Shown: positions 1 to 10,236, counted from the first letter of the stretch. The stretch is DNA of 64,000 nucleotides from Robiginitomaculum sp. (GCA_021776565.1 JAJFFQ010000048.1:1-64000); one strand, 5' to 3'. Numbers and translations are program-made. The notes: generated by a model not told the origin, from the sequence alone.

Positions 1-79
1 TGCCCTTTGCAAGGCTGGTTTTCGACAGGCGAGGCTTCCCAAAAGCACCTGTAAGGCGAGGTCTCTTTTTCGCTTAAAG

Positions 80-290
80 GCGTCAAAAGGTCTTGAAAAT
101 ACACCATATTTCCTGCGCCCTTTCTCCTGTTTAACCCAAAAAATACCTCCTCGTGAAATCAATCATCTGAATAAGTTTGGACCCTAGGGTCTGAACCCAA
201 TTCGATTAACCATTCTGCGCTGATGAATTTGCGACCTGAACAGGAGAAAGGGCGCAGGAAATATGGTGCATTTTTAACACCTTTCGACAC
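80..290. repeat. Long imperfect intergenic palindrome with perfect 30-bp arms (102-131 / 239-268) and central palindrome GACCCTAGGGTC (180-191)
   Basis: caccatatttcctgcgccctttctcctgtt at 102-131 is the exact reverse complement of 239-268. Arm similarity continues outward to about 80/290, and both centres fall at about 185. Confidence 0.85.
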
Positions 291-455
291 ACTCAGGACG
301 CAAATTCATCGCGCCCTTCAGGTTTGGCGAAAAAGGCCAATCTGCGGCGTAAATTCTCCTAGTATAGGAATAAACCTGTCCTTCGTCGAATTTACTGGCA
401 TCTTGACCTTCCTCGTCAAACAGAATTGCGTAATCCAGTTGAGTCCAGACCCTAG

Positions 456-475
456 ACTCCGGTTTTCACCGGAGT
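456..475. repeat. Intergenic hairpin ACTCCGGT-TTTC-ACCGGAGT followed by GACGG
   Basis: Perfect 8-bp arms with a 4-nt loop, just downstream of ybaB. Confidence 0.6.
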
Positions 476-512
476 GACGGTGTTTGTTTTGATTTTGCCG
501 CAGCCCACAGAG

Positions 513-842
513 TTAGGGCGTGAACCCTTCTGGCATCATGGCCGCCAACGGCCCGGCTACTTTGGCCATTTGTGCGCGTGCCATTTCATCTACCTTGCGG
601 CGTGCATCATTGATTGCCGCCACGATCAGGTCTTCCAGCACGGCAGCATTATCCGCTCCATCGCTAATCAGGTCAGGATCAATGTGAATCGCACGGGCCT
701 CGCCTTTACCATTCAGGGTAACGCGCACCATACCGCCAGCGGACTGGCCCACAACCTCTTGTTCAGCCAATCCTTTTTGCGCAGCGGCCAGTTTGGCCTG
801 CATTTCCTGCGCCTGTTGCATCAGGCCCGCAATATCAGTCAT
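513..842 (-). CDS. ybaB: YbaB/EbfC family nucleoid-associated protein
   Basis: 109 aa with typical MTDIAGLMQQAQEMQAKL...VTLNGKGE; directly downstream of dnaX. Confidence 0.95.
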   Translation of the reverse strand: MTDIAGLMQQAQEMQAKLAAAQKGLAEQEVVGQSAGGMVRVTLNGKGEARAIHIDPDLISDGADNAAVLEDLIVAAINDARRKVDEMARAQMAKVAGPLAAMMPEGFTP

Positions 843-2610
843 TGCTTGTCTCCATTTTTTTATCCGGCATCCGAATGTTCAGAATTTTCGCCCCGGGGAA
901 TGCCTCTAATATGTCCTGCATTTGTTGCGATTGCTCTATCTCGGCCCGTAATTGCGCTTCGTGAGTTTTCTTTTTTTCGGCCAATGTCGGCGCGCCCTTG
1001 GCCTTGCCATCCAGACTGATGAGCCAGGTTTGCCCGGTATTGTCGCGCAAAAACCGGGTCAGTTGCGGGGCAAGGTCGGCGGGCGCATCCGGCCCGGGTT
1101 CAAACACAATCGCGCCCGGCCTGAAACTGACCAACCGCATACAGCGTCGCACCAGAGCACCAAGCTGCATTTCCCGTTTTTCGTTCAACAGCACCACAAC
1201 ATCTTCAAGGCTGTGTAATTGCGCCATAGGTTCGCCTTTGGGCAGCGGCGCGACATCGGGCTGCACCTGTATGGCCGGAGCCGCACCCCCTGATGAACTG
1301 GCAACTGGGCGGGATTTGTTTTTTGAGGAGGGCGATACAGGGGCAGGGTCAGGGTTTTCAACTGTACCTTGCGGCGGCCCTTCACGTAAAAGCCGTGCGG
1401 CCTCTTCTGGCCCCGGCAAATTGGCCGCTGAACATATCCTGATAAGGGCCATTTCTGTGGCGCTTAACGGATCGGGTGCAAGGCGGGCTTCGTCCAGAGC
1501 TTTGAGCAACATTTGCCAGAGCCGTGCTAGCTGACCGAGGCTTTGCTCGCTGGCGATGGAGCGGACAATGGCGGCGCTGTCGCCATAGTCTTCCAGCCCA
1601 GCCGCGTCACCAACGACTTTGACCCGGGTGCACTGGTGGCAATGATCCAGAAGATCGCGCATTATAATCAGGGGATCGGCCCCGGCTTCAAACTGGCTTT
1701 GCAACTCGGTGCAGCAGCCCACCGCATCGCCTCTGGCCGCCAGTACAAACAGCTCCAGCACCCGGGTGCGATCTGCCAGACCCAGCATGGTGCGTACATC
1801 TTCGCCGGACACTTCGCTATTGCCTTCCTCCTGTACCAACGCCTGATCCAGAATAGACAGCGCATCGCGAACCGAACCTTCGGCAGCGCGAGAGATCAGC
1901 GCCAGGCCGTCCCGGGCCACTTTTGCGCCTTCTTTTTCGCAAATGCCCTGCAAGTGGGCAATCAGTTGTTCACGACCAATGCGCGCCAGGTCAAACCGTT
2001 GGCAGCGCGACAATACCGTCACCGGCACTTTGCGAATTTCAGTGGTGGCAAAAATGAACTTGGCGTGGGGCGGCGGCTCTTCCAGGGTTTTCAAAAGCGC
2101 ATTAAATGCCGACGTTGACAGCATATGCACTTCATCAATGATATAGACCTTGTAGCGCGCAGAAACCGGGGCATAGCGCACACCTTCCAGTATCTCGCGA
2201 ATATCATTGATGCCGGTGTGCGAGGCGGCATCCATTTCCATCACATCCACATGACGTGATGCAGCGATGGCGTCGCAATGCACGCCCGGCGGATCAAGGT
2301 TTATCGACGGGCCGTTCTCAGTGCCATCACGTTCATAGTTTAATGCCCGTGCCAACAGCCGTGCCGTGGTGGTTTTGCCAACCCCGCGCACGCCAGTCAG
2401 CATAAACGCATGAGCAATGCGACCCGTAGCAAAGGCATTGGTCAGGGTACGCACCATGGGGTCTTGGCCGATCAGGTCTTCAAAGCATGAAGGGCGGTAT
2501 TTACGCGCCAATACCTGATAACCCTCTGCCTGAGTTGGTAGATCAAGGCCAAGACCGGCTTGATCCGGGTCAGGGAGTTGGTCGTCAGAAGAAGAATCGT
2601 TTGTGCTCAT
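835..2610 (-). CDS. dnaX: DNA polymerase III subunit gamma/tau
   Basis: RKYRPSCFEDLIGQ, GVRGVGKTTTARLLARALN, IIDEVHMLS and SRCQRFDL motifs; overlaps ybaB. Confidence 0.97.
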   Translation of the reverse strand: MSTNDSSSDDQLPDPDQAGLGLDLPTQAEGYQVLARKYRPSCFEDLIGQDPMVRTLTNAFATGRIAHAFMLTGVRGVGKTTTARLLARALNYERDGTENGPSINLDPPGVHCDAIAASRHVDVMEMDAASHTGINDIREILEGVRYAPVSARYKVYIIDEVHMLSTSAFNALLKTLEEPPPHAKFIFATTEIRKVPVTVLSRCQRFDLARIGREQLIAHLQGICEKEGAKVARDGLALISRAAEGSVRDALSILDQALVQEEGNSEVSGEDVRTMLGLADRTRVLELFVLAARGDAVGCCTELQSQFEAGADPLIIMRDLLDHCHQCTRVKVVGDAAGLEDYGDSAAIVRSIASEQSLGQLARLWQMLLKALDEARLAPDPLSATEMALIRICSAANLPGPEEAARLLREGPPQGTVENPDPAPVSPSSKNKSRPVASSSGGAAPAIQVQPDVAPLPKGEPMAQLHSLEDVVVLLNEKREMQLGALVRRCMRLVSFRPGAIVFEPGPDAPADLAPQLTRFLRDNTGQTWLISLDGKAKGAPTLAEKKKTHEAQLRAEIEQSQQMQDILEAFPGAKILNIRMPDKKMETSND

Positions 2611-2652
2611 AAATCCACTTTAGCGCGTCAATAGCTGTTTGCGAAGTGAAGA

Positions 2653-2749
2653 GTGGAGACTGAACAACGACCCGGGTAAAACTCGTTACGGCTGCTTCCT
2701 TCCGGATCTGACCGGGTTGGCGAGGCACCTGTCCGCTGCCAGCCTCCAC
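2653..2749 (-). ncRNA. ffs: Signal recognition particle RNA (4.5S type)
   Basis: The minus strand reads GGTCAGATCCGGAAGGAAGCAGCC. Terminal helix GTGGAGGCTG...CAGTCTCCAC closes a molecule of about 97 nt upstream of dnaX. Confidence 0.92.
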
Positions 2750-2939
2750 CAGGAGGTATATCAGGCCAGAGGCACATGAAAACCAAGTGAGTGTGCGAAA
2801 AACAGTTGTAAAAGAAAACTTCAAGCAAGAAACTTTTTGTCATTATCAGCTTCGTGCTTGTTATAAGCGACGGAAAAGACAAGAGTGTGCCGTTGGGGAA
2901 TAATGGCACTGGATCAGGGCCACTGACAGGGATGAAGAG

Positions 2940-4442
2940 ATGAATCGCACACGGGTATTGGTGCTTGCGGGCGTAATTGCGTTCGCCCTATTGGCATTAT
3001 TTGTTTTTCGTGGACGCGGGGCGGCGACCAACGGCGAGTATGACGTTGAAACCGTGTCGGTCAGCCGCGGTGATGTTGCTCGCATTGTTTCGGCCTCTGG
3101 CGCGGTGCGCGCCCTGACTACTGTCGAGGTTGGCTCGCAATTGTCCGGTCAGGTGGTCGAACTATATGCGGATTTCAATTCCGAGGTTAAAGCCGGGCAA
3201 CTGGTGGCCCGCATTGATCCGCAAACCTTCCAGACCCGTGTGCAACAGGCCGAAGCGGATCTATTAAGTTCCCGCGCCAATGTCGCCGTGCAGCAAGCCG
3301 GGATCGCCCGTGCCGATGCAACATTGGCCCAGGCGCAAAAAGATTTTAAGCGGCAGGAACAGCTGCTTGCAGAAGATGCCATTTCCCAGGCGCTTTTTGA
3401 CGCCACAGAACGTCAGTTGGCCGTAGCCAGAGCCGATGTTGCCTTGGCAAAGGCGCAACACCAAAGCGCCCTGGCCAGCAAGTCACAGCGCGAAGCGGCG
3501 CTGGAGACCGCCAATGTCGATTTGAATCGCACCTATATCCGCTCTCCCATTGATGGCGTGGTGATAAATCGCTCGATAGATGTTGGCCAAACCGTTGCTG
3601 CATCATTTTCGGCGCCAGTGCTTTTCCTGATTGCGCAAGACCTTGGTGACATCCGCATTGATGCTGCCGTTGTTGAGGCCGATATTGGAGGCATAAATAC
3701 GGGCGATGCGGCGGTGTTTTCTGTAGACGCATACCCGGATGATGAGTTTACCGGCGTTGTCGAACAGGTTCGCCTGGCCGCAACAGAGCTGCAAAATGTA
3801 GTCACCTATACGGTGGTTATCGCCGCACAAAACCCACGGGCAAAACTGCTGCCCGGGATGACCGCCAATGTGGAGATAACCGCAGACAAGCGTGAAAAGG
3901 TTCTGCGCATTGCCAGCGCCACCCTGCGCTTTTCTCCCCCCAAAAACGGCCCCCCGGTTGAAAGCAATGAAGGGGCTAGACGCACTGGCCAAGGTGAGGG
4001 GCGCCCCGGCGACAGATCAGGTTCTGGTCGGCAGGGCGGCGGATTTGGGCAACAATTTGCTGCCCTTGACGTCAGCGAAGACAAGCAAAAGGCCATTGGT
4101 ACAGACATGCGCAAGGAATTTCAGGCCTTTTCGCAACTGGCACAAAATCCCGGCGCACAATTTAACCGCAATGCCTTGCGCCAGCGCCGCCGGGCCATGA
4201 CCGAGCGTGTGCTGAAACGCCACCTTACCACCGAACAATATAACGCCTGGGAAAAACAACAGGCCGCCAGTGCCAGCGTAAAAAGGGTGCAGGCATGGCA
4301 ACAAAACGAGCGCGGTGCCCTGACCCAACGCACTCTGGTTTTAGGGCTGGATGACGGTGATAATGTAGAGATATTGCGCGGTGCTACCGAGGGTGATGAG
4401 TTTGTCAGCAAAGTACGCCTGAAATCAAATGATGAAAGCTGA
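2940..4442 (+). CDS. MacA/HlyD-like efflux periplasmic adaptor with a helical insertion
   Basis: N-terminal TM, VEVGSQLSGQVVELYADFNSEVKAGQLVARID lipoyl motif, IRSPIDGVVINRSIDVGQTV; start of an ABC efflux operon. Confidence 0.92.
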   Translation: MNRTRVLVLAGVIAFALLALFVFRGRGAATNGEYDVETVSVSRGDVARIVSASGAVRALTTVEVGSQLSGQVVELYADFNSEVKAGQLVARIDPQTFQTRVQQAEADLLSSRANVAVQQAGIARADATLAQAQKDFKRQEQLLAEDAISQALFDATERQLAVARADVALAKAQHQSALASKSQREAALETANVDLNRTYIRSPIDGVVINRSIDVGQTVAASFSAPVLFLIAQDLGDIRIDAAVVEADIGGINTGDAAVFSVDAYPDDEFTGVVEQVRLAATELQNVVTYTVVIAAQNPRAKLLPGMTANVEITADKREKVLRIASATLRFSPPKNGPPVESNEGARRTGQGEGRPGDRSGSGRQGGGFGQQFAALDVSEDKQKAIGTDMRKEFQAFSQLAQNPGAQFNRNALRQRRRAMTERVLKRHLTTEQYNAWEKQQAASASVKRVQAWQQNERGALTQRTLVLGLDDGDNVEILRGATEGDEFVSKVRLKSNDES

Positions 4443-5141
4443 ATGACCTTGAACCAGTACATCATTGAGGCCCGCAATCTTACCAAAGTCTACACCATGG
4501 GCGATCAAAAGGTGCACGCATTACGCGGTGTTGACCTGAAAATTGAACCGGGTGAATTTACCGCCATAATGGGGCCATCGGGATCGGGAAAATCAACCCT
4601 GATGAACCTTATCGGCGCACTGGATCAACCGACCAGCGGCGAGTTGTTTATTGAAGGTCAGCCACTTTCGACCATGATCCCGCCCGCCCTTGCCGATCTA
4701 CGAAACCGGACGCTGGGATTTGTGTTTCAACAGTTTAACCTGTTGCCACGTGCGGATGCCTTGCAGAATGTGAAACTGCCACTGCGCTATGCACGTCATG
4801 AGATTATCGATGCCGATGCTCGCGCTCGTGAGTGCCTGCAAATGGTTGATCTGGAAGAACGTATGGATCACCGGCCCGCACAGCTTTCCGGTGGTCAGCA
4901 ACAACGGGTGGCCATTGCCCGGGCGCTGGCGGGCAAACCGCGTATTATATTGGCCGATGAACCAACAGGCGCATTGGACACCAAAACATCAGAAGATATT
5001 ATGAAATTATTGGTGGAACTGAACGCTTCGGGTATAACCATTATACTGGTCACCCATGAGGCCGAAGTGGCCGCCTTTGCCAGACGGCAAATCCATTTTC
5101 GCGATGGATTGATAGAGAGTGATGAAAGGTCAGGATTATGA
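4443..5141 (+). CDS. MacB-type ABC transporter ATP-binding protein
   Basis: GPSGSGKSTLMNLIG Walker A, LSGGQQQRVAIARAL signature, ILADEPTGALD. Confidence 0.96.
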   Translation: MTLNQYIIEARNLTKVYTMGDQKVHALRGVDLKIEPGEFTAIMGPSGSGKSTLMNLIGALDQPTSGELFIEGQPLSTMIPPALADLRNRTLGFVFQQFNLLPRADALQNVKLPLRYARHEIIDADARARECLQMVDLEERMDHRPAQLSGGQQQRVAIARALAGKPRIILADEPTGALDTKTSEDIMKLLVELNASGITIILVTHEAEVAAFARRQIHFRDGLIESDERSGL

Positions 5142-6367
5142 AATTATCAGTGGCTTTTGCCTCGGCGATCGAGGCGCTAACCGCCAACGTCTTGCGAAGT
5201 TTTTTGACCATGCTGGGCATTATCATTGGTGTGGCTTCGGTGATGATTATGATGGCCATGGGGGCCGGTGCCAAAGCCCAGATCGAAGCACAGATTTCTG
5301 CACTGGGTGCCTCAACCCTGACCGTGAGACCCGGTGCCACGCGCCGAGGCGGCGTATCCCAGGGGGCGGGCGCATCTACACCTTTTACTGAAGCGGATAT
5401 GGAGGTTATTCGCAGATTACCGTTTGTTCAGGCCATTGATGGTCAGATCAATAGTGGTGTTACGGCGGTCTCCGGGCAAACCAATTGGTCAACACAACTG
5501 ATCGGCACCAACCCAGGATATTTTGAAGTGCAAAGCCTTGATGTGATTGAGGGTCGCGTGTTTACAGAACGAGAAGCACGATCCGGTGCTGCTGTTGCCG
5601 TTTTAGGGCAGTCGGTGGTCAAGGAATTGTTTGATGGCATTAACCCTTTGGGGCAGCGGTTCCGGGTCAACAGTGTCCCGGTTACGGTCATTGGTGTTTT
5701 GGAAGGGCGCGGGCAAAGCAGTTTTGGTCAGGATCGCGACGATATTGTTATCCTGCCTCTTACAACGGCGCGCAACCGTATCATTGGTGCGCATCCGACC
5801 ACCTCCAAGCATGTCTCGCGCGTAGAGGTGATGGTCGCTAATGGTTATGACATGGCCGTTGCCCAAAGCGATCTGGAAGATTTTTTGCGCGAACGACGCA
5901 GGATCAAACCCGGTGCCAGTGACAATTTCAGGGTTTATATTATTGCTGATTTTATTCGGGCGCGTTCTGAAACCCAACAGACAATGGGCATATTGTTGGC
6001 ATTTATGGCCGGGGTTGCCTTGTTCGTTGGGGGTGTGGGTGTGATGAATATCATGCTGGTATCGGTAACCGAACGCACGCGAGAAATCGGTCTGCGCATG
6101 GCCCTGGGTGCACGCAGCACAGATATAATGGCGCAGTTTCTTACCGAAGCCCTGGTTCTTTGTGGCACCGGCGGCCTGATCGGTGTTGCGCTTGGCTTTG
6201 CCGGTGCCTGGATTGCAGCAAAGACCGGCGATTGGTCTATGTCTCTGAACGTACAAATTACGTTGATGTCGTTTGGGGCCGCCGCCGCCGTTGGTATATT
6301 TTTTGGCTACTTCCCTGCCCGGCGTGCAGCCCGGCTCAACCCTATTGATGCGTTGCGTTATGAATAA
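5138..6367 (+). CDS. MacB-type ABC transporter permease
   Basis: SFLTMLGIIIGVASVMIMMAMGAGA and C-terminal MLVSVTERTREIGLRMALGAR; overlaps the ATPase gene. Confidence 0.95.
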   Translation: MKLSVAFASAIEALTANVLRSFLTMLGIIIGVASVMIMMAMGAGAKAQIEAQISALGASTLTVRPGATRRGGVSQGAGASTPFTEADMEVIRRLPFVQAIDGQINSGVTAVSGQTNWSTQLIGTNPGYFEVQSLDVIEGRVFTEREARSGAAVAVLGQSVVKELFDGINPLGQRFRVNSVPVTVIGVLEGRGQSSFGQDRDDIVILPLTTARNRIIGAHPTTSKHVSRVEVMVANGYDMAVAQSDLEDFLRERRRIKPGASDNFRVYIIADFIRARSETQQTMGILLAFMAGVALFVGGVGVMNIMLVSVTERTREIGLRMALGARSTDIMAQFLTEALVLCGTGGLIGVALGFAGAWIAAKTGDWSMSLNVQITLMSFGAAAAVGIFFGYFPARRAARLNPIDALRYE

Positions 6368-7733
6368 AATTTCTGTCCTCTGCTCTGTTATAGCCCTTGC
6401 TCTTGGTGCCTGTGCCTATACGCCCCCGCTTGAAAGCATTGCGACGCAACAAGCAGAACAATTGCCAATACCACAAACCTGGTCACAAGAGAGCATCGCA
6501 GAAGAAATTGGCGGGCATTGGCTGGATGATTTTGCTGACCCGCTATTGTCCACCCTTGTTGCCGAAGCCCTGAACGCCAATCGGGATATACAAATTGCCG
6601 CCGATAATGTTGCCCGCGCCAAAGCGTTATTGGGGCAATCACGCGCCTCATTGTTGCCGAGCCTGAATATCAGTGCCTCAGCCAATGAAAGCGGCGCTTT
6701 GGGCGGCGGAACCTCATCACGCACTGCTCTTGGTACTGGCCTGGGGGCCAGTTGGGAAGCGGATGTATGGGGCAAGTTATCTGCCGACAAGGCGGCGTCT
6801 GCGGCTGACCTTGTTGCGGCGGATGCCCGTTTAAGTGCGGCCAGATTGTCGTTAGCCGCACAAACAGCGCGGGCGTATTTTCTTGGCATTGAAGCACAGT
6901 TACAAAGCGATCTGAGTGCCGCCACACTGAACGCACAAAAAGCAACACTAAATATCGTCCAGACCAGAAAAAATCTCGGTTTCTCCGCCCGGCAGGATCT
7001 GGTTTTGGCATTGTCGGATGTGGCCAGCGCCCGTGATAATCTTGCCGCCGCCAACAATGCCCATCGAGATGCCGTGCGGGCGCTGCAACTGCTTTTGTGG
7101 CGCTATCCAGATACCAACATTAAACTTGCAGATGTGTTGCCTGAGCATCCCCGACCAATACCGGCTGGCACACCTGTGCAGTTATTACAGCGCCGCCCGG
7201 ACATACGGGCCGCCGAGGCAGATATTCGTGCTGCCTTTGCGTTGACCGCCCGTGCCAAAGCGGATCGCTGGCCCAGCCTGAACCTTTCAGGAGATTTAAG
7301 CGCAGCCGGGCAAAACCTGGATACCCTGTTTGATGGCCCCAATATCGCACTTTCCCTGGGGGCCAGACTGGCGGCTCCCCTGTTCGATGGTGGCCTTCGC
7401 CGGGCGCGCATTGATGCCGCCAAGGCCAGCCAGCGCCAAACCCTCGCACGCTATGGTCAAAGCGTTTTGAACAGCTATGCGGAGGTTGAATCAGGGCTTG
7501 ATCGCTGGCGCACCTTGCAAGAGCGCGGCGGCTTTTTGCTGGAGGCCGAACAAGCCGCCAGTGAGACATTAAGGCTGGCACAATTGCGCTATTCTGCCGG
7601 TGAAAGTGACCTTCTGGATGTACTCACTTTGCGCCAGCGCGCCTTTGGTGCCAGTCGCGCACGGTTAGCTAATCAACGGGCGCGCCTTGATGCTCGCCTT
7701 GACCTTTATCTGGCCTTGGGCGGTAATTTCTGA
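6360..7733 (+). CDS. TolC/NodT-family outer-membrane efflux lipoprotein
   Basis: MNKISVLCSVIALALGACA lipobox; LQRRPDIRAAEADIRAAFA and SAGESDLLDVLTLRQRAF motifs. ATG at 6360 overlaps the permease stop; the ORF-track start at 6273 is too early. Confidence 0.92.
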   Translation: MNKISVLCSVIALALGACAYTPPLESIATQQAEQLPIPQTWSQESIAEEIGGHWLDDFADPLLSTLVAEALNANRDIQIAADNVARAKALLGQSRASLLPSLNISASANESGALGGGTSSRTALGTGLGASWEADVWGKLSADKAASAADLVAADARLSAARLSLAAQTARAYFLGIEAQLQSDLSAATLNAQKATLNIVQTRKNLGFSARQDLVLALSDVASARDNLAAANNAHRDAVRALQLLLWRYPDTNIKLADVLPEHPRPIPAGTPVQLLQRRPDIRAAEADIRAAFALTARAKADRWPSLNLSGDLSAAGQNLDTLFDGPNIALSLGARLAAPLFDGGLRRARIDAAKASQRQTLARYGQSVLNSYAEVESGLDRWRTLQERGGFLLEAEQAASETLRLAQLRYSAGESDLLDVLTLRQRAFGASRARLANQRARLDARLDLYLALGGNF

Positions 7734-7796
7734 ACGCCCTTGCTTCATCGCCCGGGCTGTGTCTCTATCTGCACATAAAAACTGATTTGGGGAGGG

Positions 7797-9032
7797 GTGG
7801 GCATGTTTATCACCATCATTGGTATTATTGTTCTTCTTGGTATCGCGGTGGCGTTATCGGATAATCGCAGCAAGATAAATTTGCGCGTCGTTGGCGCGGC
7901 TTTTGCCTTGCAAGTTGGTATCGCCGTCTTTGTTTTATACACCCCCTTTGGCAAGGGTGCCCTGACCGCCATGTCAAATGGCGTACAAGTGGTGATCGAC
8001 TATTCCAAGGTCGGCATAAATTTTGTTTTTGGCGGGCTGGCTACTTCTGAAAACCTTGGGTTTGTTTTTGCAGTTCAGGTACTACCGGTGATTATTTTTA
8101 TCGGCGCGCTCACCGCCGTTTTGTATCATCTGCACATTATGCAATTGGTGGTGCGGGTGTTTGGCGGCGCACTGCGTTGGGTGATCGGTACGTCTCGGGT
8201 GGAGAGCCTGTGTGCTTCGGCCAATATATTTTTGGGCCAGACCGAAGCGCCATTGGTGATCCGGCCCTATATTTCACGGCTATCAGATAACCAGCTTTTC
8301 ACCGTTATGGTTTCAGGGCTGGCCTCCGTGTCCGGGGCCATCCTCGCCGGTTATGCGCTTTTGGGGGTTAATATAGAATATCTGATCGCCGCCAGTTTTA
8401 TGGCCGCGCCAGGCGGGCTGCTGATGGCCAAGATCATCCGTCCTGATGTCGGCCCGCTAAAGGACGACGATATTGAGCTTAGCGATGACACCAACGAGAT
8501 AACCGAACGCCCGGCCAATGTCATTGATGCCGCCGCCCTTGGCGCCAGTGAAGGCCTTCGTCTGGCCGCCAATATCGGGGCCATGTTGATCGCCTTTGTG
8601 GCCTTGATTGCCCTGCTCAACGGTCTCGTGGGCGGGATTACCGGCCTGTTCGGGTTTGAGGGCGTCACCATGAATTCCATACTTGGCTGGATATTTTCGC
8701 CCTTGATGTTCCTTTTGGGTATTCCATGGGAAGAAGCCATGGCTGCCGGTGATCTTATCGGGCAAAAACTGGTGCTCAATGAATTTGTTGCCTATGCCAG
8801 CCTACAACAGGTGCAGGAAAATCTCAGCCCGCATACGGTGATGGTAGTGACCTTTGCACTGTGCGGTTTTGCCAATCTTTCTTCCCTTGGCATTTTGCTT
8901 GGCGGTATTGGCGGTCTGGCGCCGGAGCGGCGCGGCGATATTTCACGCATGGGGATAAAAGCCATTGCCGCCGGTTCGCTCTCCAACCTTATGAGCGCGG
9001 CGCTGGCCTCCATGCTGGTATCGGTGGGGTAG
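7797..9032 (+). CDS. Concentrative nucleoside transporter (NupC/CNT family)
   Basis: GQTEAPLVIRPYI, EGLRLAANIGAMLIAFVALIAL, LGWIFSPLMFLLGIPWEEA, LCGFANLSSLGILLGG. Confidence 0.93.
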   Translation: MGMFITIIGIIVLLGIAVALSDNRSKINLRVVGAAFALQVGIAVFVLYTPFGKGALTAMSNGVQVVIDYSKVGINFVFGGLATSENLGFVFAVQVLPVIIFIGALTAVLYHLHIMQLVVRVFGGALRWVIGTSRVESLCASANIFLGQTEAPLVIRPYISRLSDNQLFTVMVSGLASVSGAILAGYALLGVNIEYLIAASFMAAPGGLLMAKIIRPDVGPLKDDDIELSDDTNEITERPANVIDAAALGASEGLRLAANIGAMLIAFVALIALLNGLVGGITGLFGFEGVTMNSILGWIFSPLMFLLGIPWEEAMAAGDLIGQKLVLNEFVAYASLQQVQENLSPHTVMVVTFALCGFANLSSLGILLGGIGGLAPERRGDISRMGIKAIAAGSLSNLMSAALASMLVSVG

Positions 9033-9050
9033 GTTATGACACATAGCTCA

Positions 9051-10205
9051 TCAGAATAGCTTGAAATACATGTCAAAAATGAAAATCTTATTGCGATACC
9101 GACCGGTGATTTCCTTCAAAATCCCGTTGGCAACAAAGTCTTTGACCAAGGTTGCTGCTATATTATGCTTCACACCCAGTAATGCGGCTACAGAGTTGTT
9201 CGTTACCACTGGTGCTCCATATAAGTGATACATCAGGGTTTGTGCATTTTTGAGCTTGCGCCCCTGAAATTTCGGCATGGTTTCAGCCTCAATGATAGAG
9301 CGGATATTGGTGATCTCACGAAATACATTTATGGAGTGACGCGCTGTTTCCTGCACGCCTGTCAGAAAAAACTGTATCCATTCTGATAATTTATTATGGG
9401 TACGCACAGCCATCAACCGATCATAATACTCTTCCTTGTTTTTCATAAAAAAGTCAGAAAGGTAGAGTGACGGTTTTTGCAACAAACCAAAATAAACCAG
9501 ATAAAGGGTTATCAATAATCTACCTATCCGGCCATTGCCATCCAGAAACGGGTGTATGGTCTCTAGCTGGTAGTGGATGATGGCAATCCGTATTAAATGG
9601 GGTAAATGCACGTCTTTGTTGTGCATGAATTTTTCCAGATCACTCATCAATTCCGGGATATGTTCATGTCTTGGCGGTATGAAAGTTGCATTTGCCAAAC
9701 TCGTGCCGATCCAGTTTTGACTGGTACGAAATATCCCCGGCTGTTTATGCTCTCCCCTTACGGAAGTCAGCAGGATTTCATGTGCCTTCCTGATTAACCG
9801 GTTTGACAAGGGCAGGCCGCCCATATTTTTTAGGGATACATTAGCGGCCTTTATATAGTTATTGACTTCCAGCCAGTCATCACGGTGTTCAGGGGCAATA
9901 TCTTGCAAATCTTGCACGGCCTCTTCCAAATTAGTCTGTGTGCCTTCTATTTTGTTGGAAGATACAGCTTCTTTGGTAATGTACATCTGGATAAAGAAAT
10001 CAACATTGGGGATCAGGTGCGAATAGGCATTTAATTCTCCCAATAATCGGCTCGAATTTTCCAGAAGATCAGGTATGTGCCGGTCATGCATTTGCCATTG
10101 GGCATTGATACGAGTTGGCAAAAAAGCTTCGTATTGGTAACCGCGCTCAATACCTCCCGCATCAAATGCATTGATATCAATCACATCGAAATTCCTGTCA
10201 GACAT
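9051..10205 (-). CDS. Fic/DOC family protein with C-terminal winged-helix-like region
   Basis: Fic motif HPFLDGNGRIGRLL and inhibitory-helix-like SSNKIEGTQ. ATG start (MSDRNF) preferred over the TTG at 10250. Confidence 0.92.
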   Translation of the reverse strand: MSDRNFDVIDINAFDAGGIERGYQYEAFLPTRINAQWQMHDRHIPDLLENSSRLLGELNAYSHLIPNVDFFIQMYITKEAVSSNKIEGTQTNLEEAVQDLQDIAPEHRDDWLEVNNYIKAANVSLKNMGGLPLSNRLIRKAHEILLTSVRGEHKQPGIFRTSQNWIGTSLANATFIPPRHEHIPELMSDLEKFMHNKDVHLPHLIRIAIIHYQLETIHPFLDGNGRIGRLLITLYLVYFGLLQKPSLYLSDFFMKNKEEYYDRLMAVRTHNKLSEWIQFFLTGVQETARHSINVFREITNIRSIIEAETMPKFQGRKLKNAQTLMYHLYGAPVVTNNSVAALLGVKHNIAATLVKDFVANGILKEITGRYRNKIFIFDMYFKLF

Positions 10206-10236
10206 GAAATTCCCCATATATCTCAAAAAATCGTAT

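Noticed and set aside
8-28. Similarity of AGGCTGGTTTTCGACAGG at the left end to GAGGCTGGTCTTTCGACCC of the tRNA-associated repeat
   Set aside because: Short and imperfect; could be chance without a genome-wide search.
223-477. 84-aa ORF near the left end
   Set aside because: Overlaps the palindromic repeat and has no recognisable protein features.
474-2146. Plus-strand ORFs antisense to ybaB/dnaX (474-1019, 1543-2118 and others)
   Set aside because: Shadow ORFs opposite well-supported minus-strand coding sequence.
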